64,000 bases of DNA from Iodobacter arcticus. Lineage in GTDB: Bacteria > Pseudomonadota > Gammaproteobacteria > Burkholderiales > Chitinibacteraceae. The translations under genes were made by a program, and so were the position numbers. The DNA lies in the NCBI RefSeq assembly GCF_042664895.1, contig NZ_JBHTBQ010000035.1, positions 1-64,000 on the forward strand, given 5' to 3'. This document shows, piece by piece, positions 1 through 5,776 of the stretch (its first letter is position 1; every line of letters starts with the position of its first letter). Below the pieces are notes generated by a model. The model did not search any database and was not told the origin of the DNA. It saw nothing but the letters and a program-made list of their open reading frames with translations.

Positions 1-60
1 CGCCCGCATATGGGATTGGGCGGCATCACCCCGAAACAAAAACTGGCATTACATGCCTAG
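1..60 (+). CDS. Transposase, C-terminal fragment
   Basis: Frame 1 reads RPHMGLGGITPKQKLALHA and then TAG. An Arg-Pro-His plus Gly-Gly-x-Thr-Pro tail is typical of the end of the DDE integrase core in IS3/IS481-type transposases. Only the C-terminus is present because the gene starts before the window, so the family cannot be settled. Confidence 0.6.
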   Translation, partial: RPHMGLGGITPKQKLALHA

Positions 61-98
61 CCTCTACTTTTAAGTGAGCTTAAAAACGGGGGGATTAC
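1..98 (+). mobile_element. 3' end of an insertion sequence (partial)
   Basis: The window opens inside an IS. The last 19 codons of a transposase are followed by about 38 bp of non-coding DNA ending in a G-run and GATTACCC, which would be the right terminal repeat. The downstream open frame (84-458) has no start of its own, so the IS appears to have landed in that gene. The exact right boundary is not fixed, because the left end lies outside the window and no target duplication can be compared. Confidence 0.55.
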
Positions 99-458
99 CC
101 TTCCAATGGCAGTCTATTAAGCAAAGAGAATGGGGAATTCTGTGCTTACGACATAATTAATGACAAAACAATATCTTCTAACTCCAGCCAAATTAAGCTC
201 AATATTGATAAAGAAATAATTCAATCATTTAACCGTCTCTATGAACATGCTGGGCTTTTTGCCAACAAAGAGACTTTTCAAACCATATGCCAATGGGACG
301 AACAAAAACGCCTACAAGAAATTTCTGCTGCAATTAACGCTATTCCTAGCACAGTACCAACATCACATCCAGCTAACCAAGTTGCCATATACGATCCAGA
401 ATTTCGACAATGGCACTTCATACCGCTTGAAATAATTACAGAAGAGACAATGCAATGA
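84..458 (+). pseudogene. 5'-truncated gene of unknown function, probably linked to the T6SS module
   Basis: An open frame runs from just after a TAA at 81-83 to TGA at 456-458. It has no ATG near its 5' end, so it looks like the 3' part of a gene cut by the upstream IS. The last ~110 residues read like real protein (for example FIPLEIITEETMQ at the end). The stop overlaps the start of the PAAR gene in an ATGA arrangement (ATG at 455), which suggests translational coupling in one operon. I do not recognise the family. By position it could be the tail of a T6SS effector or accessory protein, but that is inference only. Confidence 0.55.
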
Positions 459-1057
459 AACCAATTGCCTGCATAGGAGATCTGACGACCACAGGAGGAT
501 GCATTATCTCGGGGGAAAGCCGCCACCTTATTTATGGAAAAGCAGCGGCCAGAGTGGGCGATAAAGCGACTTGTCCTGCTTGTGGCAAACCCGGAACAAT
601 TGTTGGAGGAGAGCCTAGCGTTATCGTTTTTGGAAAACCATTAGCCCTAGAAGGCCATATCATCGCCTGTGGATGCCCTTCCGGCTCAAATCGAATTTTG
701 CCAAGACAAGGCAAAGCGACTGTAAATATGCGACCTGGAGCTAATGCAGCCCCTAGCAAAGCAAGTGCAACACCAAAAGCCTCCTCTGCATCAAAACTTG
801 CAACATCCTCGCAAACTGACCCATCAAAGAAATGGGTGAGCTTTGACTGGGGCAATCAAGGAAGCTGCGAAGGCATGCGATGCATGGCCCATTTTGATGA
901 TGGCAGCCAACTAGAAGGGGTCATCGATGCTGACAACAAAGTACACTTCGCCTCAGCCCCCGGTACAGCTTGTTACAAAGTTGAAATGACAGATAAAAGT
1001 GACGACAGTTCCTCTGGAAAAAGTCTCACCCAAACTTTAATTAGTTTAATGGAATAA
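455..1057 (+). CDS. PAAR-domain protein with C-terminal extension (T6SS spike tip)
   Basis: A 200-aa protein. Residues 1-90 form a PAAR domain: IGDLTTTGG near the start, the GKAAARVGDKATCPACG segment, and HIIACGCPSGS with the usual His/Cys metal-binding positions. PAAR proteins cap the VgrG spike of the type VI secretion system and carry or dock effectors. A low-complexity Ala/Ser/Lys linker (about 95-128) leads to a ~70-residue domain starting KWVSFDWGNQGSCEGM that I do not recognise and that may be cargo or an adaptor. The start overlaps the upstream stop by 4 bp, and the next gene begins 3 bp after its stop, so these genes are very probably co-transcribed. No VgrG is adjacent on this side; the one in this window is 25 kb away. 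Confidence 0.88.
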   Translation: MKPIACIGDLTTTGGCIISGESRHLIYGKAAARVGDKATCPACGKPGTIVGGEPSVIVFGKPLALEGHIIACGCPSGSNRILPRQGKATVNMRPGANAAPSKASATPKASSASKLATSSQTDPSKKWVSFDWGNQGSCEGMRCMAHFDDGSQLEGVIDADNKVHFASAPGTACYKVEMTDKSDDSSSGKSLTQTLISLME

Positions 1058-1059
1058 AC

Positions 1060-1872
1060 ATGACCAGCTCCTATCCTGCCTCCGCGCAAAACACCCAATC
1101 AGAAGTTGAATATCGCGGCCCTTACCCTCTTTATCAGAGCCATGAATTAAGCAGTCCATTAAAACAAAGTATTGAGTCTTTTGAAGCGGCAGCTGCTCGA
1201 TTTGCAACGGATGCAATCAAAGATGAGCACTTACGGCAACAGTACAAAGCCAATATTTCACGTATTTCAAATCAGGTCAAAACAGATGTAGCTGCAGGAA
1301 AAATATCGGTAAAAGAAGGAATGGATTTTTGCCAGCAAATGCGAAATAAAATCATGGATGAAGTTCGATCATATACGTCGGCTCAGGGACTAGCAGTAGC
1401 CGAAAAAAAGAAAGCAGTAGGAATGACACAAGAAATATTATTAAACAAATATAGCAATAGCATATTTAACAAAAACTATACTCAACTAAATCCATCACAA
1501 AAAGACAAAGTCTATTACGCAATAATAGAATCATCCACCCGTGACAGCGCAAAATTTACAGCGGGTACAAAGGCAATGAAAATAATGGGGAAAGTTGGAA
1601 TTATCGCCACCGCCATATTTGCTATTGGCTCAATAATAATTGCAGATAACAAAGTAAAAGAAACAGCTAAACAAGGAGGTATATTAGCGGGTGGAGCGGC
1701 GGGGGGACTACTTGCGGGACTTACCGTATCAATGATTTGTGGCCCTGGAGCCCCCTTTTGTGCTGTAGCAATCGTTCTGGCAGGTAGCATAGCTGGTGGT
1801 TTAGCTGGTGAAGCTGCCGTTGACAGTTTTGATAATGAGCTTGAGGAATTTTCAAAATGGAACATTCATTAA
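1060..1872 (+). CDS. Glycine-zipper membrane protein, candidate T6SS effector
   Basis: A 270-aa protein. The first ~175 residues are hydrophilic and helix-prone (many Lys, Gln, Glu). A hydrophobic segment (about 178-196, GIIATAIFAIGSIII) follows, then a long Gly/Ala-rich membrane stretch (about 207-255) with repeated GG and GxxxG spacing. The tail ends DNELEEFSKWNIH. A soluble N-terminus plus a glycine-zipper hairpin is what pore-forming or membrane-targeting toxins look like. The gene sits directly after a PAAR gene and overlaps a small downstream gene, which is the usual carrier-effector-immunity order. There is no recognised toxin family, so the toxin role is inference. It could instead be a membrane accessory protein. 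Confidence 0.6.
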   Translation: MTSSYPASAQNTQSEVEYRGPYPLYQSHELSSPLKQSIESFEAAAARFATDAIKDEHLRQQYKANISRISNQVKTDVAAGKISVKEGMDFCQQMRNKIMDEVRSYTSAQGLAVAEKKKAVGMTQEILLNKYSNSIFNKNYTQLNPSQKDKVYYAIIESSTRDSAKFTAGTKAMKIMGKVGIIATAIFAIGSIIIADNKVKETAKQGGILAGGAAGGLLAGLTVSMICGPGAPFCAVAIVLAGSIAGGLAGEAAVDSFDNELEEFSKWNIH

Positions 1873-2237
1873 GCCAAGAACAATTAGAAGCAGTATGGGT
1901 TGCTTTAGCAGATGTTTTCTCTGTTCCCGAAGAGGAATACTCATATCTTGCACAGCAAGTTAATGATATTCAACTGGACGAAATCAAAGAAATATTTTTT
2001 AATGATGTAGCCCCTGTTTTTACATACAACTTAGTCATTACAACACCAGAACTGTTAGGATTCGACCCAGAGCAAGTAATTTTAGCCATACGAAAAGAAA
2101 AAGAGAAAAACAAGTCGAAATTTAGAAAATCGCTTCATAAGCTATATGTTGCATACCTTCGATGGAATATAAACGAGTTATGGGTGCAATTTGAATCAGA
2201 AGTAATAAAACAAAAAAATAGCAATCCTTCCCAATAA
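1857..2237 (+). CDS. Small acidic hypothetical protein, candidate immunity protein
   Basis: A 126-aa soluble protein with no signal peptide. It is rich in Glu, Asp and aromatic residues in its first ~75 residues (EEEYSYLAQQVNDIQLDEIKE) and more basic after that. Its ATG lies inside the last codons of the 270-aa gene (16-bp overlap), so the two are translationally coupled. A small protein made together with a putative effector is the normal arrangement for a T6SS immunity protein. A soluble protein is less expected if the toxin acts in the membrane, so it could also be a chaperone. No family is recognised. Confidence 0.55.
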   Translation: MEHSLSQEQLEAVWVALADVFSVPEEEYSYLAQQVNDIQLDEIKEIFFNDVAPVFTYNLVITTPELLGFDPEQVILAIRKEKEKNKSKFRKSLHKLYVAYLRWNINELWVQFESEVIKQKNSNPSQ

Positions 2238-2262
2238 AGACCAATCGAAAATATAATAAATT

Positions 2263-2303
2263 AAAAAACTGCCTTATACATCGGTTAAAATCGGTGTATA
2301 AGG
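2263..2303 (-). terminator. Rho-independent terminator of yjiN
   Basis: Two 12-nt arms (2272-2283 and 2292-2303) pair with a single G-U wobble around an 8-nt loop. Read on the minus strand, the hairpin is followed by CAG and six T. It lies 26 bp beyond the yjiN stop. On the plus strand there is no T-run after it. Confidence 0.8.
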
Positions 2304-2329
2304 TAAAAAAACCAACAGAACTCAATCCC

Positions 2330-3619
2330 CTACCCCAAATACCCCGCCACCACATAAATAATCAAGCCCACCAATCCCCCTACCAACGTCCCGCTCACGC
2401 GAATAAATTGCAAGTCGGTGCCGATGTTTAATTCGATGCGCTCGACCATATATTGCTCGTCCCATGTTTTGACTTGGTCGGAGATAAAGATGCCGATTGT
2501 TTCGCGGTATTCTTCAATGATGGGCGGGATGGCGCGTTCGCATTGGGTATTGATCCATTCTTGCATTTCGGTATTTTCATTGAGCTTTTTACCCATATTG
2601 GCGGCCAATAACATGATATTGGCGCGAATGGTGGAATCGACGCGGTGTAAATCGCTATGCAGCCAGCGTAATAATTGCGACCAGAGTGTTTCGATATACT
2701 CACCGACTGCCGGATGGGCAAGCAGTTCATTTTTGAGCTTTTCGCCTCTTTGTTTGAATTCGGCATCGTGTTTTAATTTATCAACAAATTGCGCGATATA
2801 GCGATCAAATTGCAGGCGCAGATGATGGTCTGGATTATCTTGCATGGCTTTTAATTCTTTTTGCACCGCACCGAGCATTTTTTCGGCAAGATATTTACCG
2901 GCGACTTTATCCAGCACCATATATTTTAGAAATGATATTTCTTCTGCGGCCACATGGGCCATTGCTTCTTGTGTTTCGGCGCGGCCGAGTATTTTTTGTA
3001 ATTCGTGCAATACTTCGCTTAATACATGATGATGACGGCCATTTTGCGTGAGTGAATCTAAAATATGGCCGCTAAACTGGCTAATATCCACGCGCTGTAA
3101 TTCGGCAATTAAGGTGCTTTTTAAAAAAGCCAATAATCGCCCATCATGCAGGGAATTAAGGCTATAGCTCAGCACCCTGATTAATAAATTAGAAAAAGGC
3201 CGCGAGTTTTGCGTAAGCCACGTGGCAATTTTAAGCGCCGGATTAAATTCGCGTATTTTGCCTACAATTCGCTCTGGCGATAAAAAATTACTTTGAATAA
3301 AGCTGCCCATGCTATCGGCAATTCGTAATTTATTCCTCGGCACAATCGCAGTATGCGGAATCGGCAAGCCTAAGGGGCGGCGAAATAAAGCCACCACAGC
3401 AAACCAATCAGCCAAAGCCCCTACCATAGCCGCCTCTGAAAACGCCGTTACATAGGCCAGCGCCGGATAGCGCGATTTGTAAATTGTGGCAATCACAAAT
3501 ACCACGGCAAAAAACAGCAACAATGCCAGCGGCAAGAGCTTGGCTTGCTTTAATTTTTGGCGTTTCAGCGCAATTTCGGCGCTTTCAATGGCTTGGTAGA
3601 GATGATTAGATGAGGTCAT
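2330..3619 (-). CDS. yjiN: YjiN-like DUF445 inner-membrane protein
   Basis: A 429-aa protein counted from the ATG at 3619; a GTG at 3658 would add 13 residues, but family members start near MTSSNHL. An N-terminal hydrophobic helix (PLALLLFFAVVFVIATIY) is followed by the family hallmark EAAMVGALADWFAVVALFRRP and HTAIVPRNK. Next comes a long helical cytoplasmic region, and the C-terminus has IELNIGTDLQFIRVSGTLVGG followed by a final membrane helix. This matches E. coli YjiN along its length. The biochemical function of DUF445 proteins is not established. It is a single gene with its own terminator, and upstream lies the repeat-rich gap 3620-4272. Confidence 0.9.
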   Translation of the reverse strand: MTSSNHLYQAIESAEIALKRQKLKQAKLLPLALLLFFAVVFVIATIYKSRYPALAYVTAFSEAAMVGALADWFAVVALFRRPLGLPIPHTAIVPRNKLRIADSMGSFIQSNFLSPERIVGKIREFNPALKIATWLTQNSRPFSNLLIRVLSYSLNSLHDGRLLAFLKSTLIAELQRVDISQFSGHILDSLTQNGRHHHVLSEVLHELQKILGRAETQEAMAHVAAEEISFLKYMVLDKVAGKYLAEKMLGAVQKELKAMQDNPDHHLRLQFDRYIAQFVDKLKHDAEFKQRGEKLKNELLAHPAVGEYIETLWSQLLRWLHSDLHRVDSTIRANIMLLAANMGKKLNENTEMQEWINTQCERAIPPIIEEYRETIGIFISDQVKTWDEQYMVERIELNIGTDLQFIRVSGTLVGGLVGLIIYVVAGYLG

Positions 3620-3757
3620 TGGCTTAATCGAAAGATTGATTGAATTGAAGGGTATCACTATCTATGCTTGGATGTTATTTCCTGTATTTACAATCGCAGC
3701 CTCAGATAGCAAGAGATAGCCAACCCTATTAACTTAAGCAAAAAATACAATGTCTTT

Positions 3758-4015
3758 GTAGGAGCGGCTTTAGCCATAAGTATCTACACAACTTCTTGCC
3801 ATCAATTCCGTGCCACACCTCCCCCTTTGAAAAAGGGGGATTGAGGGGGATTTGGTGTTGAATTGGCATGAAATCAGCCGAAATTCCAATGCTAAATCCC
3901 CCCTAGCCCCCCTTTTTCAAAGGGGGAACTTGCATATCAACTTGTGTAGATACTTATGGGCTTTAGCCGCGAAAGCGCCGTGTATAAAAACATTCGCGGC
4001 TAAAGCCGCTCCTAC
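3758..4015. repeat. GTAGGAGCGGCTTTAGCC palindromic repeat, interrupted
   Basis: GTAGGAGCGGCTTTAGCC at 3758-3775 matches the inverted copy at 3998-4015. The arm continues on the right as GGCTTTAGCCGCGAA (3959-3973), pairing with TTCGCGGCTAAAGCC. Removing the insert at 3776-3957 and one copy of the duplicated GGCTTTAGCC restores a simple palindrome. Repeats of this kind are common intergenic elements in proteobacterial genomes. Confidence 0.75.
3776..3957. mobile_element. MITE-like element, 182 bp
   Basis: The element has perfect 16-bp terminal inverted repeats, ATAAGTATCTACACAA at 3776-3791 and its complement at 3942-3957. It is flanked by a 10-bp direct repeat GGCTTTAGCC (3766-3775 and 3959-3968), the expected target duplication. 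Inside is a second inverted pair (about 3817-3851 and 3894-3929) of C-runs and G-runs around CTTTGAAAAAG. It has no ORF, so movement would need a transposase in trans. The boundary is uncertain by 1-2 bp because the repeat overlaps the duplication. Confidence 0.7.
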
Positions 4016-4035
4016 GGTACAAATCCTTAAGTTGA

Positions 4036-4096
4036 TAGGGTTGGGGTGCAACCCGCGTACTTTTCAGCATTGCTCGCGGGTTGCACCCGCCCTACG
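4036..4096. repeat. Dispersed palindrome family A (GGGTGCAACCCGCG)
   Basis: GGGGTGCAACCCGCG and CGCGGGTTGCACCCGCCC face each other around a ~20-bp loop. Related copies lie at 8631-8700, 12038-12099, 24391-24452, 36088-36148 and 42727-42790, always between genes. Confidence 0.8.
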
Positions 4097-4272
4097 AAAA
4101 ATATTCAGATTAAGATGAATCGGCACCTCGTAAGATGTACAACGACAAAGGCGGCCCCACACAAAAATGATGTTCTCCGTGGCTCAAGTGTGGGTTTAGC
4201 TGCATCAAAAAATAACAGACTCCCCACTCGCGTTATAATTCGCCGCTTCTATGTCATGCACAGGTCTAAGCC

Positions 4273-4728
4273 ATGCAAATCTGGGTCGATGCTGATGCCT
4301 GCCCCAAGGTGATTAAAGAGATTTTATTTCGCGCGGCAGAGCGCTGCAAAATCATCTGCACTTTTGTGGCCAATCAATATATTCAAACCCCACATTCGCC
4401 TTTTTTAAAGTCCTTGGTGGTGGAGCAAGGCTTTGATGTGGCAGATCGCCGAATTGTGGAGCTATGCGCAGCGGATGATTTGATTATTACCTCGGATATT
4501 CCGCTTGCATCAGATGTAATCGCCAAAGGCGGCCTGGTGCTGGATTCACGCGGCGAGCGTTTAAGTAAGGAAAATATCGGCGAGCGCCTGAATATGCGTG
4601 ACTTTATGGATACGCTACGTGCTAGCGGTATCGACACCGGCGGCCCAAGCGCCATGAGCACGGCAGATAGGCAAAACTTTGCGCGGGCGCTGGATAGTAT
4701 TTTAAATAGAATAAAACCCACACCTTGA
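4273..4728 (+). CDS. yaiI: YaiI/YqxD family protein (UPF0178, DUF188)
   Basis: A 151-aa protein covering the whole family length. It begins MQIWVDADACPKVIKEIL, the family signature with an Asp-Ala-Asp-Ala-Cys-Pro motif. It continues with DDLIITSDIPLA, RGERLSKENIGERLNMRDFMD and a C-terminal GGPSAMSTADRQNFARALD. The fold resembles PIN/NYN nucleases and the conserved Asp residues fit metal binding, but no activity has been assigned to the family. It is a single gene. Its 3' end runs straight into a 94-bp palindromic repeat that probably ends transcription from both sides. Confidence 0.93.
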   Translation: MQIWVDADACPKVIKEILFRAAERCKIICTFVANQYIQTPHSPFLKSLVVEQGFDVADRRIVELCAADDLIITSDIPLASDVIAKGGLVLDSRGERLSKENIGERLNMRDFMDTLRASGIDTGGPSAMSTADRQNFARALDSILNRIKPTP

Positions 4729-4821
4729 ACCACGGAGGACACAGAGAACACGGAGTTTCACGGAGAAAACCTTTATGTTTTTCTCCGTGGCCCTCCGTGT
4801 CCTCCTTTTTCTCCGTGGTTA
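4728..4821. repeat. Dispersed palindrome family B (AACCACGGAG...CTCCGTGGTT)
   Basis: A near-perfect long hairpin starting AACCACGGAGGACACAGAG and ending CTCCGTGGTT, set between the converging yaiI and kdpE genes. Related CACGGAG/CTCCGTG/ACACAGAG blocks appear at 5570-5773, 8489-8545, 8740-8775 and 30084-30122. It probably acts as a bidirectional terminator. Confidence 0.75.
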
Positions 4822-4840
4822 AAGACTTGGGTTTTAAAAC

Positions 4841-5530
4841 CTAGCTAATCAATCGATAGCCCACGCCGGTTTCGGTGACGATGTGTTGTGGCAAGGCAGG
4901 GTCTACTTCTAATTTTTGCCGTAAATGGCCCATATACACGCGTAAATACTGGCTGCTTTCTGAGTGCGATGGCCCCCATACGGCTTTGAGTAATTCACGA
5001 TGCGTTAGCACTTTGCCAGGGAAGCGCGTGAGTGTAGTCAGCAGACGATATTCGATAGGCGTAAGGTGCACTGGCACATCACTTTTATAGACCTGACGAT
5101 TGACCAGATCAATTTTCACTTGGCCAAACTCGATCGCCTGCTGCGTGCCCTGCCCACGCGTATGGCGGCGCAACAAAACACGGATTCGCGCTAGGCATTC
5201 GGGCACGCCAAAGGGTTTGGTCAGAAAATCATCGGCACCGGCATCTAGCGCCCTTACTTTTTCTGTTTCTTGCGTGCGGGCAGAGAGCACTAAAATCGGC
5301 AGCTCGCACCACTCGCGCAAGCGTTCGATCACCGTTACGCCATCCATATCGGGCAAGCCCAAATCCAGAATAATGAGATCAGGCTTACGCGTGGCCACCT
5401 CAATCAAGCCCTGCTTGCCGGTTTCCGCCGTAAACACCTGCATACCCACATCGAGCAGAGATTCGGACAAAAAATGCCGGATCGGTTTTTCATCTTCGAT
5501 AATGACAACGGTAATGGGGATATCTGACAT
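4841..5530 (-). CDS. kdpE: KdpE, response regulator of the kdp operon
   Basis: A 229-aa OmpR-class regulator. The receiver domain (1-120) has acidic residues IIEDE near the start, the phosphoacceptor Asp in LIILDLGLPDMDG, and the Lys in DFLTKPFG. The winged-helix DNA-binding domain (about 130-229) contains VHLTPIEYRLLTTL and ends HIVTETGVGYRLIS. KdpE, phosphorylated by KdpD, activates kdp transcription under K+ limitation or osmotic stress. It is the last gene of the operon, downstream of kdpD. A 204-bp palindromic element separates the two, so expression here may partly depend on reading through that structure. Confidence 0.95.
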   Translation of the reverse strand: MSDIPITVVIIEDEKPIRHFLSESLLDVGMQVFTAETGKQGLIEVATRKPDLIILDLGLPDMDGVTVIERLREWCELPILVLSARTQETEKVRALDAGADDFLTKPFGVPECLARIRVLLRRHTRGQGTQQAIEFGQVKIDLVNRQVYKSDVPVHLTPIEYRLLTTLTRFPGKVLTHRELLKAVWGPSHSESSQYLRVYMGHLRQKLEVDPALPQHIVTETGVGYRLIS

Positions 5531-5569
5531 GCTCGCCTTGATTTTTTATTAAATGGGGGAGTGCAAGAA

Positions 5570-5773
5570 CCTAAGATCTGTAGACACAGAGAACACAGAG
5601 AACACAGAGTTTAAAAGCAGAACTCAGATAAACCATGAGCAAGGTTTTATAGGGTGTACAACGACGCAGTCGTTGCGCACCAAGTACCGGTATACAAGAG
5701 AAAAATCCATTCCCCATGGTTTCTCCGTGTTCTGTCTTACCTCTCCGTGTGCTCTGTGTCTACAGACCTTAGG
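5570..5773. repeat. Palindromic element with 22-bp terminal repeats between kdpD and kdpE
   Basis: CCTAAGATCTGTAGACACAG begins the left arm (5570-5591). The inverted arm at 5752-5773 matches over 22 bp with one mismatch. Between them are CACAGAGAACACAGAG and CTCCGTGTTCTG motifs of family B. The right end lies 3 bp before the kdpD stop codon. No clear target duplication is seen. A copy of the left arm, without its partner, occurs at 8489-8510 upstream of kdpD. Confidence 0.75.
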
Positions 5774-5776
5774 GGC

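Larger units (their letters stand above)
3722..4043. repeat. Outer inverted repeat of a nested palindrome
   Basis: A 17-bp sequence at 3722-3738 (AACCCTATTAACTTAAG) returns inverted at 4027-4043 with one mismatch. It encloses a second palindrome (3758-4015), which itself contains a MITE-like insertion (3776-3957). The rest of the 653-bp gap between yjiN and yaiI holds one further palindrome (4036-4096) and no gene that I can support. Confidence 0.75.

Noticed and set aside
241..435. A 64-aa reading frame starting MNMLGFLPTKRLFKPYANGT
   Set aside because: Another frame in the same stretch reads as protein and overlaps the PAAR start in ATGA style; this one is a shadow.
3852..4312. Two 88-aa plus-strand frames between yjiN and yaiI
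   Set aside because: Both are read through nested palindromes and the yaiI start.
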